Shown piece by piece: positions 9,624 through 20,460 of a DNA stretch of 64,000 nucleotides. The number at the start of each line of letters is the position of its first letter. The stretch's first letter is position 1. The notes under the pieces are model-generated. The model made no database searches and had not been told where the DNA came from. It saw nothing but the letters and a program-made list of their open reading frames with translations. This DNA is from Pieris napi (Eukaryota; Arthropoda; Insecta; Lepidoptera; Pieridae). The stretch is taken from positions 12,906,001 to 12,970,000 of the forward strand of contig NC_062235.1 of assembly GCF_905475465.1 (NCBI RefSeq). The letters are read 5' to 3'. The translations under genes and the position numbers were made by a program.

Positions 9624-11279
9624 TGTCAAGCTATACTAGACTTTAATTACTTAAAACGAATGAGTAGTCATTTAATTTACTAAAATATGAATCTCTTATT
9701 CTAAAGGTTCTCAAATGTGATTTCAATAATTATCTAAGTTCGATCTCATGTTATTTTATATGACAATGATGAAGACTGAAAAGATGTACATAACAAAATA
9801 AATTATTTTAGAATAATAAACTTGTTTTATACCAAAACGCAGCCTGGTATCCCCTAGAATATCAAACTCCGTCACGATGTTGTCTCCTGATAGGAAAATT
9901 ATTTTTGTCTTTTATATATTTTGTTATGACTAGTGCAACATTTAAAATTTATATTTATATTATTTGATTATATTGCTATCTGTGATATTGGTATTTATTT
10001 TTAAATGATAGTAAAAATTGATTTATAGCAAAAAATACATTTATATTAGCAGAAAATGTGACGGAGTGGTATTAGGCCACGAATAAAACATATTTTATAC
10101 ATACAAATGTATTATATTAATATGTTTTCTAAAAGCTCATTTAGTTAATTAATGTATTACAAAAGTACAAGTTATTTGACAAAGAGTATTCGATAGAATA
10201 AAATAAAAGATTTCGTGCCGAAATAGTAAATTTTTTTGTCGAATTTTTCTTTCAGGCCTAGAAAATCGTACAAAAATCTGTAAACATCTCGGCAAACCAC
10301 TTTTTCCAATAGAATAGAAAATCTGCTATCAGAATATATATATAAACTGACAAGAAAGCTTTATATTTTTATTTTAAAAATTGAGCTAAAGCTTTATCAA
10401 ATTGTAGGTTTAAAAGAAGAACGACCCAAATATCAAATTGCAAAACCAGCAGTATTTTTAAAGAGTGATTGACTTCACGTTTATATTGTATTACCTAAAG
10501 TTTATATATCTCTACTTTCGCAACTAATTGCTCGGAAAGCTTTTAATCGATCTTTTAAAAGAGCCGATGTTGAAGTCTCTGAGTCGCTTTAGAAATGACT
10601 TATTTCTATTTGCGGTTCCGAAGAATAACAATAATTCAGTGTTGTGGTTTCCATCCGTACTAAAGTTGTTTGAAAGAGGTATAAAACTTTTCCAGATCAC
10701 CGACTAAAAATATCAAAGAAAAATCAATGTTGTAAATATTATGGTTCAACGAATCCAGACGAATCATATAATAATAGTATATATATTATTATATTTTTGA
10801 TCTGGTCCTGGTCAATTCGTAAACCTACCGTAAATAGAAAGAGGTATGGTAAGAGACTGAAAAATAACCAATAAGTCCATTCTCAACCAACTAAAATCAC
10901 CACATGACTGTCGACTATCATTTACAAACGGGTGCTTAGCTACTTTTGCCTTTTTGCCAGGAGAATAGTCTTGACAAGATGGAAACGGTATAGAAGAGTG
11001 ATGGTAGGAGAAGTCGGGATCGCCTACCCGTTGGTCTAGCCAAATAAAGATAATTATGTGTCTCGATTCCCTAATCCACTATGACTAGTTGAGGATAAAG
11101 TGGTGTGAAGCAGCAGGTCGTATCACTTAGGGATTTTCAAGGCAAGCACGACCTTCTTTAATGAAGATTTCGAAGAAGAAAGAATAATATTATCCAAGTA
11201 GTTTTGGCCATAGTGCCTAATTCAAACTGGTTATTCAACAACAATGACAAATGACTTAGGGTTACCTCAAGAATAGCAT
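9624..11279. other. AT-rich intergenic DNA
   Basis: No coding frame or named repeat recognised. It contains short AT microsatellites (for example near 10336 and 10780) and a more mixed-composition stretch at 10920-11160 that may be an old retroelement remnant but shows no clear motif. Confidence 0.4.
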
Positions 11280-11392
11280 ACTAATTCTTAAAAGGCCGGC
11301 AACGCACTCGCGAACCCTCTGGCATTGGGCGGTATCACTTAACATCAGGTGAGCCTCCTGTCCATTTGCCCCTAGTTCTATAAAAAAAATCG
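11280..11392 (+). mobile_element. LINE 3' end fragment (PTEVFPNQFD family)
   Basis: Begins at the words encoding the extreme C-terminus of the LINE (ttcttaaaaggccggcaacg) and runs through its GC-rich 3' part to the run of A after ttctata. It is a short 5'-truncated copy of the family seen more fully at 43655-43974 and 53050-53260. Confidence 0.6.
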
Positions 11393-11415
11393 GAATGGAA
11401 ATCTGAAGAGTAAAT

Positions 11416-11434
11416 ACACACACACACACACACA
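11416..11434. repeat. (AC)n microsatellite
   Basis: Uninterrupted AC dinucleotides for 19 bases. Confidence 0.9.
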
Positions 11435-12907
11435 TGTTCAACAGAACGGTAGTGTTTACAAAACGCCAATCTTAGTAGCTAACTGATTTTCTTCTAAAAT
11501 AGCAATTGTTATAATTTCCGGCCCAGCTTTTGAACCCGACACTAGTAATTAACGATCTACACTTGAACATATTAACCACTAGACAGTTCAGTAGCATATG
11601 ATAATATTATGTAACAACACTGTGAGTAAAACAAAACACGATGGCGCGTATCGTCTAATTGTGATTGGTCCAGATCTTGTCGCGTGTTTAAATGCGAAAA
11701 GTTAAGGCCAAGCACAATCAAATGAAATTCTAATCGTTACATCTTTATTAATTAATTTATTAAAAGAAAGTCCACAGCAGTGGCAGTAGAAATAGGTTTC
11801 TGGATCAAGGTAATGTTTGAAGTAATAACACTATATTTGCAATTAATCATGTGTACCAAATGAACAACATAATAAATTCTATTAAATTCTAAGGTTATAT
11901 AAATGCCTAAAGAGAGATCTTACCTTTGGCTGGCATGAAACACTTAATACATAACAATGAAAAATATGAAAGTGGTTCGACGTTGCCTTTTTTGCCGATA
12001 AAATTGTTAAAAGCTATATTTGAGTGTAGCAACCCCACAAAGCCTACTCTGTAGTCTGTGCAGAATATTGTTGTAATTATTCACTCGTTAATGAGCGAAC
12101 TTTTAATTGTATTCGGAGACTGCGGTATTGATGCTGCAATGTATATTTGTGTGATTGTATAAGTATACAATCGTACTTAGGCTCGTACATGACAATACCT
12201 GTAATTGAGGATCAATAACGCTGACTAAGGAAAGAATAGAAAATATAAAAAATCAGTTCCTACTGAGTTATATAGAATCGTTTAGGATATAGTCATGTGA
12301 TTGTAAACTCTTCATGAGCTTATGCTTAAAGTTTTGCAATGAATAATTTTATTACCAAATACCTATAATTATTGTAGTAATTTATTTCCATATCTACTAA
12401 CGACACACAGGAAGGAACTCCATTTGTCAGAAATATAAAAAACGGTTGAGAATTCCTTTGTTTATGACAAGAATCCCCTCTCTTCGTTCTGTCTGTTTCT
12501 GAATGCAGAAGTGAAGCGTGAGTAGGTATTTTGTGTAGTTCCTCCTCGGACAGCACGATTTGGACATGTGTAACTGATTATAAAGACCAAATAGAGTCGC
12601 AAGTTGCATTAGTTGCATTTAGGTAAGCGTTTTTAGAAATAATTATTTTTATATTCCTTGAATTTGGAAGGTTTATTGAAGCCCAACTGAAATAAAAGAG
12701 CTATCACCTACATTTCAAGGAGTCTTAATCTAAAAATACGTAGTCGTCGTCTTATCCACTTTATGGCTTGAAATTGGATTTGTACTCGACTGTACTCGGA
12801 GTTTCGTAAAACCACTTTTCTACTCTCGAACTCAGATTGCTCACTATGCTGCAAGTTGAAAATTACTTTCTCTGTCGTTTTGATTCTTTTACCGTTTTTA
12901 TATGAGA
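11435..12907. other. intergenic DNA
   Basis: No gene recognised. Short open frames on the minus strand at 12326-12618 have no domain, no good start context and AT-rich codons. Confidence 0.4.
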
Positions 12908-13674
12908 CTAGCTGACCTGGCTAACTTCGTTCCGCCCTACAACCTTATAATATCGTTGTTACTTTAATTTAACTTATTTTAGGATTTTATTAATGTTAAG
13001 TATTACATTAATACAACTTTTTTGCAAATACAGAAATGTTTTGTTGCTTGCCTTCTCTCTAGCGTCAATATGGCGATACTGCATGTTAAGCACTTTCTGA
13101 TATCCAACATCTTTTGATCATGATCAAAGCATGGTTATGCATCTCCTCATTCACCTCAAGATCGGGATTTCTTGAACTGACACGAATTCGACGTAAAATG
13201 ATGCGTAGTTTTGTCAACAGATGGCACCATATGGTTTTTGCATTCGTAAAATTAATTAATTTATTTATTGTTATTCGTTAACTTATCCGATATTTTATTA
13301 TGCTTATTCTGCTATTCGGGACGGAAACAAATCCAACAATTCAAAAACCATGGCAATCGGTCCAGCCGTTCTCGAGTTATAAGGGTGAGATCTATAGAGC
13401 GCACTTAGACTTTGCTCAGACTTAACTATAACCATTCTTTACTTTTTTAAAGGATAATAAAGAAGGTATTGCATGAAATGAAACATCAATTTCTGTCTTA
13501 GCTTGAGCTTAGCTTAATCTCACCGTTAAAATGTCTATAAATATACTAAATCATAGATTAACCTTAGTGTTTTTCGTAAGTAAAGTCTGAGCAAAGTCCA
13601 AGTGCGCACTATAGATCTCACCCTTAGTGTTGTAACAAACACGACTTTCTTGTATATATATATATAGATATAGA
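12908..13674 (-). mobile_element. Helitron-like element carrying an internal MITE
   Basis: On the minus strand it starts TC (13674-13673) after an A and ends CTAG (12911-12908) before a T, the Helitron rule for insertion between A and T. It has no transposase. The MITE at 13382-13624 interrupts it; without that insertion it would be about 520 bp. Confidence 0.6.
13382..13624. mobile_element. Tc1/mariner-type MITE, TA target site
   Basis: A 243-bp element with terminal inverted repeats starting AGGGTGAGATCTATAG. The arms match over about 44 bp with three or so mismatches. TA at 13380-13381 and 13625-13626 is the target duplication. The interior does not code. Confidence 0.75.
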
Positions 13675-13801
13675 TTAATACTGTGAAAAATTAGTTTTTA
13701 AAATATGATTTTAAATTCTTATACTCTTTATAAAGACTAAATCTTTGTATGTAATTTCATGGCAAAAAATGGCGTTAATGTGACATTTAAATATGCACTA
13801 A

Positions 13802-13886
13802 TCTATGCTAATATTATAAAGAGGAAAGATTTGTATGTAAGTATGTTTGTAACGAATTGGCTTAAAAAGTACTGGACCGATATTTT
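13802..13886 (+). mobile_element. Helitron 5' fragment
   Basis: Starts TC after an A and closely matches the 5' end of the Helitron at 17658-17319 for about 85 bases (shared AAGTACTGGACCGAT). The match stops where the LINE fragment begins. Confidence 0.65.
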
Positions 13887-14308
13887 TATTTATTTATTAA
13901 TACTTCGTTGCATAATAAAAAAATAAATGGCGCTACAACCTTTTTAGGTCTGGGCCTCAGATTTCTATATCTGTTTCATGATCGTTTGTTAGTCTAATAG
14001 GAAAGTAGGTGATCAGCCTTCTGCGCCTGACGCACGCCCTCGACTTTTTTGGGTTTAAGGCAAGGCCGGTTTCCTTACGATGTTTTCCTTCATCGTTCGA
14101 GAGAATGTTAAATGCGCACATAAATACAAAGTCCATTGGTGCACAACCAGGGATCGAACCTACGACCTCAGGGATGAGAGTCGCACGCTGAAGCCACTAG
14201 GCCAACACTGCTCTAACAACTGCAATAACATAATAAAATTGACAAAATTAAATAAATGGGAGGGCAATGGGCGGCCTTATCGCTTTCGAGCGATCTCTTC
14301 CAGGCAAT
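13887..14308 (-). mobile_element. LINE 3' fragment split by a SINE
   Basis: The minus-strand words typical of the family at 21670 and 47424 (TTATTTATTTA tail, ACTTCGTTGCAT, then GGGCGGCCTTATCGCT and GAGCGATCTCTTCCAGGCAA on the plus strand) lie on both sides of the SINE at 13921-14228. It sits where the preceding Helitron breaks off. Confidence 0.6.
13921..14228 (-). mobile_element. tRNA-derived SINE with target duplication
   Basis: On the minus strand it has a tRNA-like head (GGCCTAGTGGCTTCAGCGTG, then a B box GGTTCGATCCC), a conserved body and an A/T-rich 3' tail. The 10-bp CATAATAAAA at 13911-13920 and 14229-14238 is the target duplication. Short open frames at 14009-14310 are artefacts of this SINE. 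Confidence 0.85.
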
Positions 14309-16319
14309 AACAATTATATATTCTAAAGCTCAGAGAAATGATTTTAAAAATTACTTAATGTAATTTATCCTGTTATCATTTTTGTTTTTATCAAGTCCCG
14401 TAAACAAAGGGAGCCATTGATACACTATTTCTAAATACATTATTTTTAGGTATGTGCTATTTACTGTTTGTTTATGCCAAAATGATTAAAAAATAAATGT
14501 CCTCACAAATATCCCAAAATAAAATATTCTGTTTTCTGCGTAGTATCATCCAGTAGATTTATATTTTGTAGCCGACATAATCGCCTTATAAGAACAAATA
14601 TTTCGATGGGTAAAGTTATGACTGATAGAAGGTATGAGAGCGTTATGCTACGAGATTTTCGTGCATTGTAAAATACGCTTTAACACACAGCAATAAAGAC
14701 GCTTAAATTTATTTAAGTAATTCTCCAAAAAGTAATAACAGAATTTACGCAAAAATATTAATTTTGTGTCGACACTTGTACCATTTTCGTGTTAAAAAAG
14801 AATCTTTAATAAAAACTGAGGTCTTTAGATTACTTTTCACGACTCCATAAAATATCCAACGTTTTACTATCCATACATTGAAATATCCATTGTATAAATT
14901 TGATTTACAAGGGTGATTAAACTTTAGACGGTGATGATAATTGCAAGTTGAGACTTTTGCTTTGAAATAGACGCAGGCGTTTCTTGTTGTCTGGAAACTT
15001 TCGGTCCTTGGGAAACTAGTATTAAATTTTATTCCCACAATAAAACTAACCAAGGTATTCTTAAGATAAGAATCAAATACATTTTTTTCTAAGTGTTATT
15101 ACCATTCAGTTTTATATCTGAATTGGTTTTTAAAACTATTCCGAAAGTATATTTGTCTGCAAAAGTGGACGGTTGTAGACCACGAAATTAACATTTTTAT
15201 TTAACTGATCAGATGTAAGAAAGAAAGAACTTTATTATATATAATATACGATTCAGCTATTTGAGCGGTTAAGCTGTCACCCGAACGAACTTGCTCGCCA
15301 ACTTACCATTAGACAATATGTGAGTCGATTAAAACGTCACCATATTCTAGACCTTGAAGACCGGCAGTTGCTCTAGGCAAAAGATGAGTAGATGCTTCCA
15401 ATGGGAAGTCACTCCACAGAACAAATTCATTCATAGCCTTAGGCTGATTGCAAATACCCGCAGAGAAAAAAATACACTATTCAGAATATTCAGGTAAAAT
15501 AAATTGCACTAGCCCCCACACTAGAATTCCCTGTGTTGTGGGCAGCCAGTCTCTTCCTTTTGACATATAAACTGTATTTTACATGATGATTTCTACATAA
15601 CACAAATTTATAATTTAACTATAGTTGCACAATAAGAATATTTTCTGTATCAGCATAGGACAGGTTGACAAGACATTATTTGAGACATTTAGTAAACGTA
15701 GAATAATAGTTTAGGCATAGAACATTGATCACCCATTCCCTATAATGAATATAAAAAATCAGATAGCTCTTTATCTATTTCTTTAATTTGTCAATTAAGA
15801 TTGCAAGATAAAAGATGAGAATGACGAGCCCCTGCTGTGTCTGGCTGTATGAACGTGATAAATCCAAACACTACCGAAGGGATTTTGTACGTTTTTCATC
15901 TCGAAGGATTCTTGAGGAAGAAGTAACACTAGTGTTTTATATATTAATAAATGGGTTACATAATATCTTTCTAAAATTGTTATTGCAAAACTTTCCTTTC
16001 TTTGTAATCTTACAGTTACTAGAACTAAAAGTCTTCTATACGTACCTACTACGGCTCGCTTATCTCCTACTTTTAATGGTTCAGTGAATAGACTATCTCG
16101 CTCTTACAACTTAATTACTAACATAGATGAAAATATTGATATACCAACTTACCGTAATATATTCCAACTTACCGTAACTTTGTTTATCATGCTCTTAATG
16201 AGGTTTAAGTTTCCAAATAGTTTTAGTTATTATTGTTTTTATTTTTTTAGCTTGCTTATGTTCTAATATAATTGAGGTGTAAAATTTGTGATGTCATATT
16301 TTCTTGCATATTTATTTTA
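14309..16319. other. intergenic DNA with weak repeat traces
   Basis: No gene recognised. The minus-strand frame at 14745-15053 (102 codons) has no domain. Around 15500-15560, CCCCCACACTAG and CCCTGTGTTGTGGG resemble the inverse of the LINE tail at 18425. Confidence 0.35.
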
Positions 16320-16577
16320 TTATTATTTATTACTTAAGATGTCATGTGGAACATGGTGTAATAGTTGCAGCTCCTTACAGACGTTGTGTAAAACAAAAAA
16401 CTTGGCGATTAATAAGAGTGGCGGAGAGTTTATTGCCAGTTCTTCTCTTCCGTTCTACGCCCTTGATTTGAGAACTGGCAGTTAATGTAAAATTAGAAGC
16501 ATTTCATTTATTTATATTTTTTTATATCATAAGTGTACATTGTGTTACCTACATGAATAAATTATTTTTGACTTTGA
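16320..16577 (+). repeat. SGGEF repeat, copy 1
   Basis: Family present at 16320, 31958, 46643 (inverse) and in fragments at 18797, 21885 and 52550. The copies share a block with a common open frame containing SGGEFIASSSLPFYALDL and end with TGACTTTGAC or similar. Likely the 3' end of a non-LTR retroelement. Confidence 0.7.
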
Positions 16578-16736
16578 CATACATGTTGTTTATAATTTAA
16601 TAAACTCACTACCAGCTGCACTTCTTACTAATATTACAAGAAACAATATTAAATTTAAATTAAACAATTATTACATAAATCAAACATAAAAATATGCATA
16701 ACAAACATTATGTTAATCAGACATCATCTTCATTTA

Positions 16737-16781
16737 ATTCTTATTCGAATATAGGAATACATCCTGTATTCGAATGAGAAT
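16737..16781. repeat. hairpin, 19-bp arms
   Basis: Arms at 16737-16755 and 16763-16781 with two mismatches and a 7-base loop. It may be a MITE end remnant. Confidence 0.5.
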
Positions 16782-17318
16782 TCTCGTCAAGAACAGGTTT
16801 CTTGCGTCGGCTAACTGTGGAGCGTCAATATTTCAATTGGTTTGTGACGTTTAACTTATAATTTTAATGGTTATAATGTTATAGTGTATATGTCACTGGC
16901 CTTAGTATATACCTAAGTTAGTTATTTAAATATGTTCGACGTCCTGGTGGACAGAAAAACTGTGTCCACCACACCAACTTATTTTCTATTAATATAATTG
17001 TATATAATAAATAAATAAAATAAACTTATAAATAAAAAAATATAAAGTGTTCTCATTGTACTGGTTTTATTATGTAGCGTAGTATAAATGACTATATAAA
17101 ATATAGTTACACGCGTAGCTCCGGGCGATAGCTACCAAAAAATAAGATAATAGATACGAAACCTAAATTACATTAACGATACGATAAAGGTCTTAACAAA
17201 ATTCAAAGAGAATATTTCATAATTAAGTTAAGGTTTACCCTTTCCCTGGTAAATACTAAGATTTGATCGAAATTAATGATTATTGCGTTACGAGCGTGAA
17301 CCGACACTTTATAAATTA
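16782..17318. other. intergenic DNA
   Basis: Nothing recognised beyond A/T-rich tracts such as 16999-17040. Confidence 0.35.
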
Positions 17319-17658
17319 CTAGCGGCCCATGCCGGCTTCGCACTGGTGGACATTAATTTCTTAAACATTTTTGTAGATATTGATATGTTCTTTAATATTG
17401 TGAAACATTTTTTTGTTCTATCATCAATAGTTTTCGATGAATGATATTTTATAGGCATTTTTTTACACCTTGGCTAACCTTCTAGTGTTAGTAGGGATAC
17501 TTATTTCTTTCTGGCTATTAAAATAGTCTATATTAATCAGTGATAATGAAGCATTCAAATGGTGAAAGAATTTTTGAAATCGGTCCAGTACTTTTTGTGC
17601 CAATTCGTTACAAACATACTTACATACAAATCTGTCCTCTTTTTAATATTAGTATAGA
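17319..17658 (-). mobile_element. non-autonomous Helitron
   Basis: 340 bp. On the minus strand it begins TCTATACTAATATT after an A and ends GGGCCGCTAG before a T. It is the same family as the 5' fragment at 13802. No RepHel coding sequence. Confidence 0.75.
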
Positions 17659-18224
17659 TTTGCTAATAAAATTGTGCTTAGTTTCCAGTTTCTAGCAGCT
17701 TTGGCGTGTGGTTTCATCAAGGCTCATTTGGTTGAAGCGTGATATACCGTTCCTCGATAAATGGACCACCTAACACATAAGGCGTTCCACAACCTACATT
17801 GGTAGGCGTTGCAATTTTTATATTATATACAATATACATACATATATCCTTGACTCGAATTGATTATGGAAAAAGGCACACATTTCAAAAACTAACCCAT
17901 ACAAAGCGAACTCTCAGCCACACTCTCAAATACGCACACCAACTCATTCACATAGATATACATTCACGCATACTTAACGTCTTATACGACTTTTGATTGA
18001 TTAGATGTAACACTAAGACTATTTTTCTTAAAAAAAAATTTAAACATGGACCATGTACCACGGAATCATTTAATATATGTTATATTATTAATTACCTGTC
18101 CACATCGTATCCCTAACTTTCGTACTGACGTGAGACTGATCTTAAATAAAACTATTATGATTCATGTGCACTTTTTATTTTTCATGCATCCTTTATTAGT
18201 TCATTTTGTTTTTTGTTCCTGTTT
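17659..18224. other. intergenic DNA
   Basis: Short open frames at 17799-17996 and 18046-18237 have no recognisable domain and are not supported as genes. Confidence 0.35.
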
Positions 18225-18415
18225 AGTTTTGTCTTAATAACTATATGTAATATGTATTTTTGCACTTCTTGCCTACCTTATCTAATTTAATACATTTTTT
18301 TTCTTTTCTCACAGTGGTCGCTCGAAAGCCGCCAGTTGCCCTCCTTTACATTTAATTATGATATATTTTTATATTGTTATGCAACGAAGTGTAAATAAAT
18401 AAATAAATATTTGTA
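18225..18415 (+). mobile_element. LINE 3' fragment (AAGCGATAAGG family)
   Basis: Shares TATGTAATATGTATTTTTGC, CTTATCTAATTTAATACATT, a CGCTCGAAAG block and the final GCAACGAAGTG plus AAATAAAT tail with 47424-47643. Confidence 0.6.
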
Positions 18416-18424
18416 TAATGTAGT

Positions 18425-18537
18425 ATAATTCGAGATCCACAACACAGGGCAGGGCCTCCCTAGTGTGAGGACTAGCGTTAGATTAATTTTGTCAAAACCT
18501 TATTTCTGTCATAAATAAAGTTTTATTATTATTATTA
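18425..18537 (+). mobile_element. LINE tail with (ATT)n end
   Basis: Ends AATAAAG followed by ATT repeats, the pattern also seen at 63965-63993. The upstream sequence CCCTAGTGTGAGGACTAG is repeat-like. Confidence 0.4.
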
Positions 18538-18796
18538 ATTGTCAGTCGTAAGGACGTGGAAGCAATTAGTGAAGGAACAATGAGAAAGGTTAACCTGACT
18601 ATTACAAATACTGTAGTAATTAAATAAGCAAAAATGGCAAATTGTCAAGTGAGCATAATTGGTTTATTATATTAAAACCACAGCGAAGCGAAAAGTGAAC
18701 CGTGTCCAAAAATTAAGCATTACCCATAACGAAATTTTAAAATAAAACCACCTTTTTCGAATAATACGAAATTCTAAGAAAGTCTTCAGCTTTATA

Positions 18797-18900
18797 CTAT
18801 TAGTCGTGTCAAGTGGTGTAATGGTTGCAGATTTCGCCAAAATTTTGAGATCAAAAACGGCGGAAAGTCTTTTGCTCATAATTTGAGAACTTTGATTACT
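18797..18900 (+). repeat. SGGEF repeat, degraded fragment
   Basis: Retains AAGTGGTGTAATGGTTGCAG and a GGCGGAAAGTCTTTTGC relic of the family block. Confidence 0.4.
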
Positions 18901-19364
18901 TTCGTAAGTGTTGTCCACTAAGCATTATTTGCGATATTTCAGTATTAAATTAGATTAGAAAATAAGCACCTGTATCAAGTTGTTGAAGATTTATACCTTT
19001 CTCTTAAGCTCAATAGATGAACTTTACAAAGTGTACATAGGATAAAGGCATAATCCTAGTGAGAAGGTGCCAAATCAAATTGAATAGGCGTTCAACCGAA
19101 TCATGGTTTAACGCCCTTAACTTAAACTTGCTACACATTAATTAGTGAAGAGGGATTACTTAACTATTGTTGTATAAGAAGTGGCGGTTAACGTGTAACT
19201 TTGAGTGTTAATAAAACGAGGAATTTTTAAAAAATCGTTGTATTGTAATAGTAACTAAGTATTCATCTAAAAGATGATTATTTTCATTTGTTACCTTTTT
19301 CAGTGCTTGTTATGTGTGGTGTGATAATGATGTCCTTGGAGGGTGGACGAAACAGTTACTATAT

Positions 19365-19493
19365 GGAGAGCCATCAGGCAAACGCTACAGAGGCAGAACT
19401 TACGCTCGATGGGATGGTGACATCAAACAACTCTTAGGTCCCCAATGGATCCAAATAGCTCGGGATACAGAAAGAAGCCTTGGAGGCCTTTAA
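19365..19493 (+). pseudogene. RTE-type LINE ORF C-terminus
   Basis: The frame reads RWDGDIKQLLGPQWIQIARD, the usual C-terminal signature of RTE-clade endonuclease-reverse transcriptases, then goes out of register and hits TAA at 19491. It is 5'-truncated; only about 43 codons remain. Confidence 0.65.
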
Positions 19494-19863
19494 CGGAGAG
19501 GGTCCTTGATACATACTAACTGAAAAATATATGTCAGAGATTAGGTTATAATAGAACACGGTGTAATTTGTTTGATTACAATGTCAACACCACGCAATAT
19601 CATAGACATCTTATGGTACGTTTACACGCTTGCCAAGCCTTGGCAAGGATCGACAATCGCAAGCATGTAAAAAGGGCATTTGGCTTGGCTTGCGTGGGCT
19701 TGTGCCTGTTTGCTTCCGATCCAGTCGAGTGTCGGTTTTTTTACGCAGATGGGCGTTTGCGGCAAGCGCTTGCGATGCATTTACATGTTCGTCCGCGTTT
19801 AGTAGCCATTGTGACCTCGCTGCGAGTACACGCTTGCTTGATTGTACAAAAAATAAATAAAAA

Positions 19864-20043
19864 ATGAGTTGCTGCTCGAATGAGGAGAGTCTTACTTTTC
19901 TAGAACATTACCAAATGGAACCATGCATCTGGAATCCGAAAGATGCAAATCATAAAGATAAGAAGAAACAAGAAGATGCATGGATTCGTCTTGCTGAACT
20001 TACTGGAAGGCCAGTAAAGGAAATAATAAAAAAGAGATATTGA
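19864..20043 (+). CDS. MADF-like 59-residue peptide in the Harbinger element
   Basis: ATG 19864 to TGA 20041. MADF (Myb/SANT-like) domains bind DNA and, in PIF/Harbinger elements, form the accessory protein that works with the transposase. The residues FLEHYQMEPCIWNPKD, a Lys-rich segment and then AWIRLAEL fit the conserved FLxxYxxxPxLWxxxxxxYxxxxxxxxAWxxIA pattern. It covers only about the first two-thirds of a MADF domain and stops right after the basic IIKKRY. The frame has no internal stop, which is notable in an element without transposase. It may be a relic rather than an expressed gene. Confidence 0.55.
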   Translation: MSCCSNEESLTFLEHYQMEPCIWNPKDANHKDKKKQEDAWIRLAELTGRPVKEIIKKRY

Positions 20044-20092
20044 TGACTACTTTTCGCACTTCAGCAACACTACGTTGCTGGTTTGTCGTTGG

Positions 20093-20129
20093 TTTAACGT
20101 ACTTTTATTTCGAATAAAAGTACGTTAAA
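20093..20129. repeat. perfect 17-bp hairpin inside the Harbinger element
   Basis: Arms TTTAACGTACTTTTATT (20093-20109) and its exact complement (20113-20129) around a 3-base loop. A second, smaller hairpin (CAGCAAC/GTTGCTG) lies just upstream at about 20062-20080. Confidence 0.85.
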
Positions 20130-20340
20130 TAAATGCAATAGCCGTCACAAGTTCGGTGTCCGCCATGCTTGGATATATATTGCAGACTGACGCATTCACA
20201 AGCGTATAAACGCCTTTCAAACGCCAAACGAGATTTGTGAAGGCTTGGGACTGTTTGCAGTTTGCCAAGGCTTGGCAAGCGTGTAAACGTACCATTACAG
20301 GTTGTAAAGTGTCAATGTGTCAATTGTCAAAGTCAAGCTG

Positions 20341-20460
20341 TCAGTAGTGCGTAGAATCGGTCGTGAAGAGCTTAGAGCTTGAGTTGCTTTCCGATCGGCG
20401 CCTGCGCCGGACGTGCGCACTGACTGTGTTTAATTATTAAGTAATAATGTCGGGCGATGG
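20341..20460 (+). promoter_or_regulatory. possible transcription start with TCAGT initiator
   Basis: A TCAGT initiator at 20341-20345 follows clustered TGTCAA words and precedes a GC-rich tract (20393-20425). The first downstream ATG is at 20447, with a 23-codon frame to TAA. There is no strong DPE or donor. It begins 47 bases after the Harbinger element ends. Confidence 0.25.

Larger units (their letters stand above)
19614..20294 (+). mobile_element. PIF/Harbinger-like element
   Basis: 681 bp with inverted ends TGGTACGTTTACACGCTTGC of about 32 bp and the 3-bp target duplication TTA (19611-19613, 20295-20297), as expected for PIF/Harbinger. It contains a MADF-like reading frame (19864-20043) but no DDE transposase, so it is a non-autonomous derivative. 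The left third is unusually GC-rich with repeated TTGGCTTG and GCTTGCG words. Confidence 0.8.

Noticed and set aside
13921..14228. tRNA gene
   Set aside because: The A and B boxes belong to a SINE head; there is no acceptor stem and the body continues for 200 bases.
14009..14310. Two overlapping small frames
   Set aside because: They are inside the tRNA-derived SINE and its LINE flank; the 37858-38112 minus frame is the same artefact in another SINE copy.
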